A stretch of 64,000 nucleotides of DNA from Ahaetulla prasina (GCF_028640845.1 NC_080542.1:149853298-149917297), one strand, 5' to 3'; shown: positions 1-10,618, counted from the stretch's first letter. The notes: generated by a model not told the origin, from the sequence alone. Numbers and translations: made by a program.

Positions 1-1720
1 TTTCTCTATCTTTCCCTCAGGCTAATTTCTCTATCTTTCCCTCAGGCTAGTTTCTCTATCTTTCCCTCAGGCTAGTTTCTCTATCTTTCCCTCAGGCTAA
101 TTTCTCTATCTTTCCCTCAGGCTAATTTCTCTTATTTTTCCCTCAGGCTAATTTCTCTATCTTTCCCTCAGGCTAATTTCTCTATCTTTCCCTCAGGCTA
201 ATTTCTCTATCTTTCCCTCAGGCTAATTTCTCTACCTTTCCCTCAGGCTAATTTCTCTATCTTTCCCTCAGGCTAATTTCTCTATTTTTCCCTCAGGCTA
301 ATTTCTCTACCTTTCCCTCAGGCTAATTTCTCTACCTTTCCCTCAGGCTAATTTCTCTACCTTTCCCTCAGGCTAATTTCTCTACCTTTCCCTCAGGCTA
401 ATTTCTCTACCTTTCCCTCAGGCTAATTTCTCTACCTTTCCCTCAGGCTAATTTCTCTACCTTTCCTTCAGGCTAATTTCTCTATCTTTCCCTCAGGCTA
501 ATTTCTCTACCTTTCCTTCAGGCTAATTTCTCTATCTTTCCCTTAGGCTAATTTCTCTATCTTTCCCTCAGGCTAGTTTCTCTATCTTTCCCTCAGGCTA
601 ATTTCTCTATCTTTCCCTCAGGCTAATTTCTCTTATTTTTCCCTCAGGCTAATTTCTCTATCTTTCCCTCAGGCTAATTTCTCTATCTTTCCCTCAGGCT
701 AATTTCTCTATCTTTCCCTCAGGCTAATTTCTCTACCTTTCCCTCAGGCTAATTTCTCTATCTTTCCCTCAGGCTAATTTCTCTATTTTTCCCTCAGGCT
801 AATTTCTCTACTTTTCCTTCAGGCTAATTTCTCTACCTTTCCCTCAGGCTAATTTCTCTACCTTTCCCTCAGGCTAATTTCTCTACCTTTCCCTCAGGCT
901 AATTTCTCTACCTTTCCCTCAGGCTAATTTCTCTACCTTTCCTTCAGGCTAATTTCTCTATCTTTCCCTCAGGCTAATTTCTCTACCTTTCCTTCAGGCT
1001 AATTTCTCTATCTTTCCCTTAGGCTAATTTCTCTACCTTTCCTTCAGGCTAATTTCTCTATCTTTCCCTTAGGCTAATTTCTCTACCTTTCCTTCAGGCT
1101 AATTTCTCTACCTTTCCCTCAGGCTAATTTCTCTACCTTTCCCTCAGGCTAATTTCTCTACCTTTCCCTCAGGCTAATTTCTCTACCTTTCCCTCAGGCT
1201 AATTTCTCTACCTTTCCCTCAGGCTAATTTCTCTACCTTTCCTTCAGGCTAATTTCTCTATCTTTCCCTCAGGCTAATTTCTCTACCTTTCCTTCAGGCT
1301 AATTTCTCTATCTTTCCCTTAGGCTAATTTCTCTACCTTTCCTTCAGGCTAATTTCTCTACCTTTCCCTCAGGCTAATTTCTCTACCTTTCCCTCAGGCT
1401 AATTTCTCTACCTTTCCTTCAGGCTAATTTCTCTACCTTTCCCTCAGGCTAATTTCTCTACCTTTCCCTCAGGCTAATTTCTCTACCTTTCCTTCAGGCT
1501 AATTTCTCTATCTCCCTCAGGCTAATTTCTCTATCTTTCCCTCAGGCTAATTTCTCTATCTTTCCCTCAGGCTAATTTCTCTACCTTTCCTTCAAGCTAA
1601 TTTCTCTATCTTTCCCTCAGGCTAATTTCTCTATCTTTCCCTCAAGCTAATTTCTCTATCTTTCCCTCAGGCTAATTTCTCTACCTTTCCTTCAAGCTAA
1701 TTTCTCTACCTTTCCTTCAG
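1..1720. repeat. 25-bp minisatellite, about 69 copies
   Basis: A head-to-tail array of a 25-bp unit (TTTCTCTAYC...CTCAGGCTAA) fills the window from its first base to about 1720. Variants (CTATC/CTACC, CCCTCAG/CCTTCAG, CTTAG) are ordered rather than random. A rare 26-bp variant with CTTATTTTTC starts at 126 and again at 627, and the following run of variants is largely repeated, so a block of about 501 bp (20 monomers) was duplicated as a unit. Most units contain a pyrimidine run followed by CAG, as at splice acceptors, but there is no open frame. The array extends off the left edge. Confidence 0.97.
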
Positions 1721-1727
1721 GTTTGCC

Positions 1728-1870
1728 CAGTGGTGGGATTCAAATAATTTAACAACGGGTTCTCTGCCCTAATGATTTCTTCCAACAACCAGTTCACCAA
1801 ATTGCTCAGAAAGTTAACAACCGGTTCTCCCGAACTTGTGGGATTTGCCCCACCCACGGCCTCCTCTGAC
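1728..1870. mobile_element. hAT-like MITE end (CAGTGGTGGGATTCAA type)
   Basis: The sequence switches from minisatellite to a dispersed repeat starting CAGTGGTGGGATTCAA and containing twice the motif AACAACNGGTTCTC. The CAGNGGTG start resembles hAT terminal inverted repeats seen elsewhere here (26493, 31984, 56681). I did not find the other end, so this is a fragment or a diverged copy. Confidence 0.45.
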
Positions 1871-2689
1871 CCAGTGAGTTACCTCATGTTCCCTCTCCTG
1901 AGGTTGCCACAATTGATCCCCTCCCCCATCATGCTGCATTTCCTTATGAAGACGTAGCGAGCTCTCCCCTCGCCATCTTCCGTGCCGCTGTTTCTTTGCC
2001 GGCTTGCAATCTTGGTGCTGTAAAGTCCATCTTATTAATATGTCTCAGCTCATAACTGCCAATCAAGAGACTTAAACAGAGACTTGAGTAAAATAGCATT
2101 TAATCTTGATCAAGCTTAAATGGTTAGCTGTTCCAAACACATAATGGTGCATACATACATGCAAGGAAGAACTACGAACTTATGACAGAAAGCAATGCCT
2201 CTTATACCCAAAAAGTCATAAATCCTCAACTCTGGCATCTGCGTATTCTGGAATCTGGTTTGCATGTTCCCATAGTATAAGTCAGTGAATGTAAACTAAC
2301 TTCTGGATTTACATCGGGTCACACAATAGTAAGGGTCAGTGTATGTAATCTGACTTCTTTCTGTGGTGTTATCTTTTCCATTTGTCTTCTTAATTACCAC
2401 TTGATTTCCTGGAGGATGACATACACATTCTCAGCCAAAGTAGGGTGGGGAGAGATCAAATGATGGGCTATCCTGACAATTGCCAGAGATGAGGTCTTAA
2501 TAACAATTCAGGAATTTACTCTGTGACTTTAGGACGCCAGCATGTTTGTCTTACAGCTTCAAAGGCACAATACATATATCAGTGTGGCATGTTTGTTCTA
2601 TGTCAGTGCCACAGGAAACATATATTTACATCATGCAGGTATATCTCTTCCCTTACATTCCTAATTCTAGTATTTCAGTATATATGTTC
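1871..2689. other. unassigned non-coding stretch
   Basis: No convincing open frame, splice-flanked exon or recognisable repeat family. A phrase of the form GTCAGTG(A/T)ATGTAA...CTNACTTCT occurs twice (about 2281 and 2336), suggesting a local duplication or an old LTR-like sequence. Confidence 0.4.
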
Positions 2690-3510
2690 CCTTCACTTGC
2701 ATCTCCAATTCTCAAGGAGATTTTTTCCCCCTATGGCTGTGCCCCCCACCCCCCAGTGGCCTTGGTGCTCCATCTCTTGGAAGGAAACTGACGTGAGGAG
2801 AAGCTGAAGGGTTTGCAGACCCATCGCAAAACTTCTGGAGAGCCTCCAGCCTAGAGAATTTAGTGGATCGGGTGGAGACAAAGTTACATTTGCTCTTTTA
2901 AAAGAGGGGAGTGGGTGGGGTGAGAAGCTGAGAAAAGTTTTAATTTTATTTGGTAGGGGCTCCAGGAGATAGACCGACCCCCTCCCCCAGGAAATCAGAT
3001 GCTAGCAAAACCTTGGGATATTGGGGTGTCAGAAGGAAGCTCTGGGGTCACCTAGAAACATGGGCCAGTTGCTCAGACATCTGGGAGGGTGGAGAGCAGC
3101 TCCTAAGGACCCAAAGAAGGGGATGTCCACCTTGGGGGAGGAATGGGAGAGGGCATGGAAGAGGAATGGCCAGACAAGATGTGGTCCATTATCCCCAAGG
3201 GGAACTGGGTGGAACATCGTCCTTTCCAAATTTGTTCAGGAGACAGACCACAGGAAATTCTGGTCTGTCTCCTGAACTTCCTGATGCAAATTTGGCTGCT
3301 GGACACGTCCCCTTCTTCCTCTTGCTTGACCAGAAGACCTGAAGCAACTCAGTGTGGAGAAATTTCTGGAGTGGAGTTGAAGGATGCTAAGAGATGGGAA
3401 GGACCCAGCAGGATCCTGATTTCCACCCAGAAGGACCCCCTCCCTGGACCCAGGGTGAAAACCTTTGGGGGAGACCCTGCATTCTGACCCACCCTTGGAG
3501 TATAAGCTGG
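2690..3510 (+). repeat. left arm of an inverted duplication (with 12740-13085)
   Basis: Segments at 2695-2870 and 3355-3495 match, in the same order, the reverse complement of 12740-13085. Shared landmarks are the CTCAAGGAG/GTCAAGGAG phrase before a GGCTGTGCCCCCC block, the GGAAGGAAACTGA phrase, TCTGGAGTGGAG, GATGGGAAGGACCCAGCAGG and GAGACTCTGCATTCTGACCCACC. About 500 bp in this arm (2880-3340) has no match in the other arm. Open frames here are short and overlap on several frames, so I call no gene. It could be an old untranslated or pseudogene piece. Confidence 0.7.
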
Positions 3511-4142
3511 TGAATTCCACGTCCCCCTCCTCAAGATGATAGCACAACATCCCTCTTCCCCTCTGCCTTTTGAGTGGATCCTGGCCCAGAGCAGGTTATG
3601 CTGAGCCTCACCAGCTGCCCTGACCCACCCATGAAAGACACAGCCTCTTTTGTAAAAAGAGAGAGAGAGAGGGAGGGAGGGAGATTTAATAATAAGTTCT
3701 AGGGTTGAAAGAGAGATGCCCTTACTAGGGAGTACAGGTGTCGTCCATGGAAAGCGGTGCACAGCAATGATCCCCAACCTTTTGGGCACCAGGGACCGAT
3801 TCCATGGAGGGTGGTTTTCACACACTGCCTGGATGGAGATTTGCTCACTTGTGGCACCCAGTTCTTGGTGGGCCATGGACCAGTAGCAGCCCAGAGCCCA
3901 TGAGTCAGGGACCCTTGGTGTAGATGATTACAGAGATGGCCTTGCAGAAAATATGTGGTAGCTGATAGGAAAACATGGATTCACCCCAGGAAAACGTGAA
4001 GGGGTGAGAAAGAGCATCAAGGCTGTCAAGATTCTGTTGCTATCATCTATATCAATAAAGTGAAGCTCTTAATATTTCTTGTGTTGGTGGCTTCCTGGCC
4101 TGGTCTACCTCAGAGGACTAACAGATGGGGAAGTCCCAAAGA
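3511..4142. other. non-coding stretch with a (GA)n run and a hAT-like fragment
   Basis: A short purine run (GAGAGAGA...GGGAGGGAGG) lies at 3657-3683. At 3766-3925 a dispersed-repeat fragment reads ATCCCCAACCTTTTGGGCACC and then AGGGACCG, the terminal style of a widespread vertebrate hAT-type repeat; a partner in the opposite orientation sits at 10190-10250. Nothing else is recognised. Confidence 0.5.
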
Positions 4143-5037
4143 ATCTTTTTATTTTATTTTATTTTTGTCATACAGTATATATAAGCATAAGCATGAAATA
4201 ATTATACAATACATAAGCATATATATGAGTATGAGTATGTAATAACTATATTAATTGGATATAACGAAAGGAAACAATAGGACAGGAACGGTAGGCACTC
4301 TTGTGCTCTTATGCACGCCCCTTACAGACCTCTTACGAATGGGGTGAGGTCAATGGTAGATAGTTTTTGGTTGAAGCTTTTGGGATTTTGGGAAGAGACC
4401 ACAGAGTCAGGTAGTGTATTCCAAGCATTAACAACTCTGTTACTGAAATCATATTTTCTGCAATCAAGATTGGAGCGGTTAACATTAAGTTTAAATCTAT
4501 TGTGTGCTCGTGTATTGCTGCAATTGAAGCTGAAGTAGTCTTCGACAGGAAGGACATTGTAATAGATGATTCTATGAGTTAAACTCAGGTCATGTCGAAG
4601 GCAGCGTAGTTCTAAGTTTCATAAACCCAGGATTTCAAGTCTGGTGGCATAAGGTATTTTGTTGTATTCGGAGGAGTGGAGTACTCTTCTTGTAAAATAT
4701 TTCTGGACACGTTCAATTGTATTCATGTCAGTAATGTGGTATGGGTTCCAAACAGTCGAGCTGTATTCAAGAATTTGTCTAGCAAATGTTTTATATGCTC
4801 TAGTTAGTAGTGTAGTGTTTTTGGAGAAGAAGCTACGCAAGATTATGTTTACAACTCTTAAAGCCTTTTTTGCGATGTAGTTGCAGTGGGCTTTGGCACT
4901 TAGATCATTTGATATGAAAACTCCAAGATCTTTAACAGGGTGGGGGTCATCTGTAAGGTAATGTCCATCAAGCTTGTATTTAGTGTTTAGGTTCTTTTTT
5001 CCAATATGTAAGACTGAGCATTTGCTGGTTGAGATTT
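4143..5037 (-). mobile_element. family A LINE, 3' part (reverse transcriptase C-terminus and tail)
   Basis: Read on the minus strand, the element ends at about 4143 in the AAAATAAAATAAAA tail after the TGACAAAAA phrase typical of this family. Upstream lies a C-terminal reverse-transcriptase frame (4619-5071) with the family landmarks CSVLHIGKKN, DDPHPVKDLGVF, KTFARQILEYSS and IERVQKYFTRR. At about 5037 this frame is joined directly to the N-terminal Gln/Pro-rich linker of another family A copy. The central endonuclease and polymerase core is therefore deleted, not just truncated. The CR1-group assignment is from motif style. Confidence 0.85.
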
Positions 5038-5430
5038 TGCATAGGTGGTTGGAGGTTGGTTGGTTGAACAATCTGTGCTTTCAAAGGTTGGTAGAGCCAG
5101 TTGATAATGGGAGACATGATCTTCATGTGCCCTTGAAGAAAGTTGTATCATTCAAGGGAACAGCTGGTTTCTGCCAGTAGGAATTGAGATGACAGAGAGA
5201 AAGGGAATGAGAGAGAGAGAATGAGAGCACCGCCTTCTTGGAAGAAATGCGGGGTGGGGCTGAGGGGATGTCTTGCATTTATCAATTTGCATTTAAGATC
5301 TGCAGTGTTTGGTGTAGAAGAAGTAAGGCGTGCATACCTAGTTTTGAATGATAGTTGGTTGGGGTTATGTACGTGGTGGGGTTGGATGGTTGGAGATTTT
5401 GCATAGGTGGTTGGAGGTTGGTTGGTTGAA

Positions 5431-5640
5431 CAAAGATTAGTTGGACATTGGTTGGTTGAACAAAGATTAGTTGGACATTGGTTGGTTGAACAAAGATTAG
5501 TTGGACATTGGTTGGTTGAACAAAGATTAGTTGGACATTGGTTGGTTGAACAAAGATTAGTTGGACATTGGTTGGTTGAACAAAGATTAGTTGGACATTG
5601 GTTGGTTGAACAAAGATTAGTTGGACATTGGTTGGTTGAA
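5431..5640 (-). repeat. seven exact copies of a 30-bp coding repeat
   Basis: Seven consecutive 30-bp units are identical base for base. On the minus strand each adds ten residues (QPTNVQLIFV, cyclically) to the Gln/Pro-rich linker of the family A frame. The sister modules at 6760, 7236 and 8016 have one unit. Exact identity indicates a recent expansion. Confidence 0.95.
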
Positions 5641-5756
5641 CAATCTGTGCTTTCAAAGGTTGGTAGAGCCAGTTGATAATGGGAGACATGATCTTCATGT
5701 GCCCTTGAAGAAAGTTGTATCATTCAAGGGAACAGCTGGTTTCTGCCAGTAGGAAT

Positions 5757-5964
5757 TGAGATGACAGAGAGAAAGGGAATGAGAGAGAGAGAGAGAAAGG
5801 GAATGAGAGAGAGAGGGAGAGAGAAAGGGAATGAGAGAGAGAGAGAGAAAGGGAATGAGAGAGAAAGGGAATGAGAGAGAAAGGGAATGAGAGAGAAAGG
5901 GAATGAGAGAGAGAGAGAGGGAGAGAAACAGGGAAAATGAGAGAGAGAGAGAAGCAGGGAGAAT

Positions 5965-6002
<38 letters not shown>

Positions 6003-6555
6003 AAGAGAGAGAGAGGGAGCGAGGAAGGGAGAGAGAGAAAGAGAGAGAGAGAAAGGGAATGAGAGAGAAAGAGAGAGAGAAAGGGAATGAGAGAGAAAGG
6101 GAATGAGAGAGAAAGGGAATGAGAGAGAAAGGGAATGAGAGAGAGAGAGAAAGGGAATGAGAGAGAAAGGGAATGAGAGAGAAAGGGAATGAGAGAGAAA
6201 GAGAGAGAGAAAGGGAATGAGAGAGAAAGGGAATGAGAGAGAAAGGGAATGAGAGAGAGAGAAAGGGAATGAGAGAGAGAGGGAGAGAGAAAGGGAATGA
6301 GAGAGAAAGGGAATGAGAGAGAAAGGGAATGAGAGAGAAAGGGAATGAGAGAGAAAGAGAGAGAGAAAGGGAATGAGAGAGAGAGAAAGGGAATGAGAGA
6401 GAAAGGGAATGAGAGAGAAAGAGAGAGAGAGAGAGAAAGGGAATGAGAGAGAGAGAGGGAGAGAGAAAGGGAATGAGAGAGAAAGGGAATGAGAGAGAAA
6501 GGGAATGAGAGAGAAAGAGAGAGAGAAAGGGAATGAGAGAGAAAGAGAATGAGAG
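5757..6555. repeat. about 800 bp of pure purine GAGA/GGGAATGAGA repeats
   Basis: Plus-strand units of (GA)n alternate with AAAGGGAATGAGAGA. On the minus strand this is the CT-rich leader of a family A module. Shorter tracts of the same kind sit in the sister modules (6916-7065, 7382-7576, 8170-8262). Long open frames over this tract (Ser-Leu-Pro-Phe runs) are consequences of the repeat. Confidence 0.95.
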
Positions 6556-7576
6556 CACCGCCTTCTTGGAAGAAATGCGGGGTGGGGCTGAGGGGATGTC
6601 TTGCATTTATCAATTTGCATTTAAGATCTGCAGTGTTTGGTGTAGAAGAAGTAAGGTGTGCATACCTAGTTTTGAATGATAGTTGGTTGGGGTTATGTAC
6701 GTGGTGGGGTTGGATGGTTGGAGATTTTGCATAGGTGGTTGGAGGTTGGTTGGTTGAACAAAGATTAGTTGGACATTGGTTGGTTGAACAATCTGTGCTT
6801 TCAAAGGTTGGTAGAGCCAGTTGATAATGGGAGACATGATCTTCATGTGCCCTTGAAGAAAGTTGTATCATTCAAGGGAACAGCTGGTTTCTGCCAGTAG
6901 GAATTGAGATGACAGAGAGAAAGGGAATGAGAGAGAGAGAGAGTGTGGGAGAGAGAGAGTGTGGGAGAGAGAGAGTGTGGGAGAGAGAATGAGAGAATGA
7001 GAGAATGAGAGAGAAAGGGGAGAGAGAATGAGAGAGAAAGAGAATGAGAGAATGAGAGCACCGCCTTCTTGGAAGAAATGCGGGGTGGGGCTGAGGGGAT
7101 GTCTTGCATTTATCAATTTGCATTTAAGATCTGCAGTGTTTGGTGTAGAAGAAGTAAGGGCGTGCATACCTAGTTTTGAATGATAGTTGGTTGGGGTTAT
7201 GTACGGTGGGGGTTTTGGAGGTTGGTTGGTTGAACAAAGATTAGTTGGACATTGGTTGGTTGAACAATCTGTGCTTTCAAAGGTTGGTAGAGCCAGTTGA
7301 TAATGGGAGACATGATCTTCATGTGCCCTTGAAGAAAGTTGTATCATTCAAGGGAACAGCTGGTTTCTGCCAGTAGGAATTGAGATGACAGAGAGAAAGG
7401 GGAGAGAGAAAGGGAATGAGAGAGAGAGTGGGGAGAGAGAATGAGAGAATGAGAGAGAGAGTGTGGGAGAGAGAGAGTGTGGGAGAGAGAATGAGAGAAA
7501 GAGAGAAAGAGAGAGAAAGAGTGGGAGAGGGAGAGGGGAGAGAGAATGAGAGAGAAAGAGTGGGAAGAGAAAGTTT

Positions 7577-8105
7577 ATGTGTAACTTGAATATTTTTTAG
7601 ATTCAGTGACTTTTTGTAAAAGATAGACACTCCACCTCCTCTGCAGGTTAACATGATACTCTTTGTTTGAAATAATGGAGTCAGGGAGGGATGAGTTCAG
7701 CCTTGTTTCACAAACAAATATAATATCAAATGCACCATTGTTTAACAAGAGGATAAATTCAGGCAATTTGTTTACAATGCTTCTTGCATTTATCAATTTG
7801 CATTTAAGATCTGCAGTGTTTGGTGTAGAAGAAGTAAGGGGTGTGCATACCTGGTTTTGAATGATAGTTGGTTGGGAGTTATGTACGACGGGTGGGGGTT
7901 TTTGGAGGTTGGATGGTTGTTCAACATTTGGTTGAGCAATGGATGGTTGAGCTTTGGATGGTTGGAGATTTTGCATAGGTGGTTGGAGGTTGGTTGGTTG
8001 AACATCGGTTGGTTGAACAAAGATTAGTTGGACATTGGTTGGTTGAACAATCTGTGCTTTCAAAGGTTGGTAGAGCCAGTTGATAATGGGAGACATGATC
8101 TTCAT
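7577..8105 (-). pseudogene. family A LINE frame: start, Gln/Pro linker and endonuclease N-terminus
   Basis: On the minus strand the frame opens with Met-Lys-Ile-Met-Ser-Pro at 8105, just after the conserved leader. It passes through a Gln/Pro/Asn-rich linker with repeated QPTN and QPS motifs. It then enters the apurinic-type endonuclease start (CKLINARSIVNKLPEF at about residues 100-120) and the strand carrying FDIIFVCETRLNSS. The glutamate of VCET is the usual catalytic position in this enzyme class. After about 176 residues the frame shifts and runs into the pyrimidine leader of the next module at 7575, so no polymerase follows. It is a broken element end, possibly an older source for the tandem modules. 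Confidence 0.8.
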
Positions 8106-8330
8106 GTGCCCTTGAAGAAAGTTGTATCATTCAAGGGGAACAGCTGGTTTCTGCCAGTAGGAATTGAGATGACAGAGAGAAAGGGAATGAGAGAGAGAGA
8201 GAGAGTGGGAGAGAGAGAGAAAGAAAGGGGGAGAGAGAATGAGAGACAGAGAGTGAGAATGAGAGCACCGCCTTCTTGGAAGAAATGCGGGGGTGGGGCT
8301 GAGGGGGGATGTCTTGCATTTAGTATCAAC

Positions 8331-8401
8331 CCCCCCCACCTCAATTTCGTGATGGCGCAGCAGGCAGCAGTCCTTCCCGGCATGCCTTGTTTCTCCAGAG
8401 C
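8331..8401. other. short GC-rich link between the LINE leader and the 79-bp array
   Basis: Holds a C run (CCCCCCCACC) and sequence not seen elsewhere in the window, with a near-palindromic CCCGGCATGCC. It may be the outermost 5' end of the family A element on the minus strand. Confidence 0.35.
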
Positions 8402-9475
8402 ACTCTGCCCCCTCCTGCTTCTGCCTGCCTCCTCCTCCTCCTCCTCCTCCTCCTCCTCCTCCTCCTCCTCCTCCCGGAATCCCTGGGCTGCTTATTCAGC
8501 TGAAGGGAAAACTCAAAGGGTGCTCTGCCACCTGGCTTGCCCGCCTCCTCCTCCTCCCGGAATCCCTGGGCTGCTTATTCAGCTGAAGGAAAACTCAAAG
8601 GGTGCTCTGCCACCTGGCTTGCCCGCCTCCTCCTCCCGGAATCCCTGGGCTGCTTATTCAGCTGAAGGAAAACTCAAAGGGTGCTCTGCCACCTGGCTTG
8701 CCCGCCTCCTCCTCCCGGAATCCCTGGGCTGCTTATTCAGCTGAAGGAAAACTCAAAGGGTGCTCTGCCACCTGGCTTGCCCGCCTCCTCCTCCCGGAAT
8801 CCCTGGGCTGCTTATTCAGCTGAAGGAAAACTCAAAGGTGCTCTGCCACCTGGCTTGCCCGCCTCCTCCTCCTCCCGGAATCCCTGGGCTGCTTATTCAG
8901 CTGAAGGAAAACTCAAAGGTGCTCTGCCACCTGGCTTGCCCGCCTCCTCCTCCCGGAATCCCTGGGCTGCTTATTCAGCTGAAGGAAAACTCAAAGGGTG
9001 CTCTGCCACCTGGCTTGCCCGCCTCCTCCTCCCGGAATCCCTGGGCTGCTTATTCAGCTGAAGGAAAACTCAAAGGTGCTCTGCCACCTGGCTTGCCCGC
9101 CTCCTCCTCCCGGAATCCCTGGGCTGCTTATTCAGCTGAAGGAAAACTCAAAGGGTGCTCTGCCACCTGGCTTGCCCGCCTCCTCCTCCTCCTCCTCCTC
9201 CTCCTCCTCCCGGAATCCCTGGGCTGCTTATTCAGCTGAAGGAAAACTCAAAGGTGCTCTGCCACCTGGCTTGCCCGCCTCCTCCTCCCGGAATCCCTGG
9301 GCTGCTTATTCAGCTGAAGGAAAACTCAAAGGTGCTCTGCCACCTGGCTTGCCCGCCTCCTCCTCCTCCTCCTCCTCCTCCTCCTCCTCCTCCTCCTCCC
9401 GGAATCCCTGGGCTGCTTATTCAGCTGAAGGGAAAACTCAAAGGGTGCTCTGCCACCTGGCTTGCCCGCCTCCCT
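8402..9475. repeat. 79-bp GC-rich tandem array, about 12 copies, with internal (CCT)n expansions
   Basis: About twelve units of near 79 bp share GGAATCCCTGGGCTGCTTAT, TCAGCTGAAGG and TGCTCTGCCACCTGGCTTGC. Each contains a CCT/CTC triplet run of three or four repeats. In three units (about 8425-8474, 9179-9210 and 9357-9400) the run is expanded to roughly 10-16 triplets. Units are otherwise almost identical. Proline/serine-rich open frames on the plus strand and arginine runs on the minus strand follow from the repeat. The array lies directly upstream, on the minus strand, of the family A leader modules, so it could be part of a repeated promoter region. That role is an inference. Confidence 0.93.
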
Positions 9476-9549
9476 GGGTATGTCGCCCGGGGGGGGGGGA
9501 GCCACTCTCTTTGCAGCTCTTGCTTGAAGCCGCCTGGCTCTGAAAGGGA

Positions 9550-10110
9550 TGCACAGAGAATAAGAATCAGAGAGAGATAGAGAAAGAGTGGGGGGAGAGA
9601 CAAAGAGAGTGAAGGAGAGAGGGAGAAGAAAGAGAGAGAGAAAGAGAGGAAGAGGGAGAGAGAGAGAAAGAGGTGGAGAGAGAAAGAGAATGAGAGAGAA
9701 AGAGGGGAAGAGAGAGAGTGTGGGAGAGAGAAAGGGGGGAGAGTGGGGAGAGAGAGAGAGAGGAGAGAGAGGGGAGAGAGATGAGAGAAAGAGGGGAGAG
9801 AGAAAGTGGGGAGAGAGAGATGGGAGAGAGAGAGGAAGAGAGAGAGGAGAGAGAAAGGGGAGAGAGAGATGGGAGAGAAAGAGGGGGGAGAGAGAGTGGG
9901 CGGAGAGAGAGTGGGGGGAGAGAGAAAGAGAGGAGGAGAGAAAGAGAGAGAGAAAGAGAGAAAGAGCGGGACAGATAAAGAGATGAGGGAATGAGTGGGA
10001 GAGAGAGAAAGAGAGGGGGGAGAGAGAATGAGAGAATGAGAGAGAAAGAGTGGAAGAGAGAGGGGAGGGGGAGCGAGGAGAAAGAGAGAAAGGGAGAGGA
10101 GGGACAATGC
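9550..10110. repeat. second long purine tract (GA/GGGGA-rich)
   Basis: About 560 bp made almost entirely of GAGAGA, GGGGAGAGAG and AAAGAGA phrases on the plus strand. On the minus strand it precedes the 79-bp array, mirroring the pyrimidine tracts inside the modules. No gene is called; the open frames reflect composition only. Confidence 0.92.
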
Positions 10111-10255
10111 CTGAAGGACCCCCTCCCGTCACTGGGAGTCTAGGCACTTCACCAAGCGGCACACTGGATTCATATTAATGGTCCCCGGATTTAAAATTAT
10201 AAACTTGGTGGTCCCTGAGGTCCAAAAGGTTGGGCACCCCTGCCCTATAGTGTCG
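10111..10255 (-). mobile_element. hAT-like repeat fragment
   Basis: The minus strand reads CAGGGGTGCCCAACCTTTTG at 10224-10243, followed by ACCTCAGGGACCACC, a terminal pattern matching the opposite-orientation fragment at 3766. Only one end is recognised. Confidence 0.5.
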
Positions 10256-10618
10256 TTTTGAGGGTAGAAGTTGAAGCAATTTATGTCCAGGATGTGAGGG
10301 ATCTGTAGATATTTTCACAGCCCTCTTTTTGACTTGTCCAGTATACAGGTCCTCAGTGGAAGGCAATTGTTTTTTCTGCAGTTCTAATTATCTGTGGACA
10401 TCTGTGTCTGTCTTGTTGGGTTGTGGAACAACTCAACAAGTTATAGAGGTACAAATGACAGACTCAATCATTCCTCTGTAGAACTAGATCAGCAGCTCCT
10501 TGGGCAGTTTGAGCTTACTGAGTTGGCACAGAAAAAGCATTCTTTGTTGTCATTTTTTGACAATGTTTGTGATGTTAGGTGTCCATTTTAAGTCTTGAGA
10601 TATGATAGAACCTAGAAT
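10256..10618 (-). mobile_element. family D LINE, reverse-transcriptase C-terminal part
   Basis: Minus-strand translation shows the C-terminal signature of a Rex1/L2-like LINE: STEDLYTGQVKKRAVK, then DPSHPGHKLLQLLPS. Upstream is DLKWTPNITN. Stop codons interrupt the frame. The matching 3' end with an (ATTCT)n tail is present elsewhere (11376-11535, 50094-50512, 51186-51383). The clade name is tentative. Confidence 0.7.

Larger units (their letters stand above)
5038..8330 (-). repeat. tandem array of family A LINE 5' modules
   Basis: Five partial modules follow each other on the minus strand. Each has a 5' leader (CTTCCAAGAAGGCGG and neighbours), a pyrimidine tract, a conserved segment ending in the ATG that opens the LINE frame (the CTGTGCTTTCAAAGG landmark on the plus strand at 5069, 5642, 6788, 7267 and 8050), a Gln/Pro-rich linker, and the start of the endonuclease (Leu-Ile-Asn-Ala-Arg). 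In four places that Asn-Ala-Arg codon run is joined to the next leader at the same bases, AAATGCAAGA. That 10-mer also occurs just upstream of the first leader at about 8322. Only the 8105-7577 copy runs on into the endonuclease. Confidence 0.85.

Noticed and set aside
1..1720. Could be read as a CRISPR-like array of regular direct repeats
   Set aside because: There are no unique spacers; units abut each other. The genome is vertebrate.
2950..3876. Overlapping frames of 100-175 residues in the left inverted arm
   Set aside because: The frames are on both strands, do not correspond between the two arms and show no family motif.
5695..6871. Open frames of 300-380 residues (Ser/Leu/Phe/Pro rich) on the minus strand
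   Set aside because: They arise from the purine/pyrimidine repeat, are open in several frames at once, and span module boundaries.
8028..9580. Proline/serine-rich frames over the 79-bp array that look collagen- or mucin-like
   Set aside because: All three frames are open because of the repeat; no start context, splice sites or flanking exons support a protein.
9326..10162. Arginine-run and Ser/Pro-rich 278-residue frame
   Set aside because: Crosses from the GA tract into the GGA triplet expansion; composition artefact.
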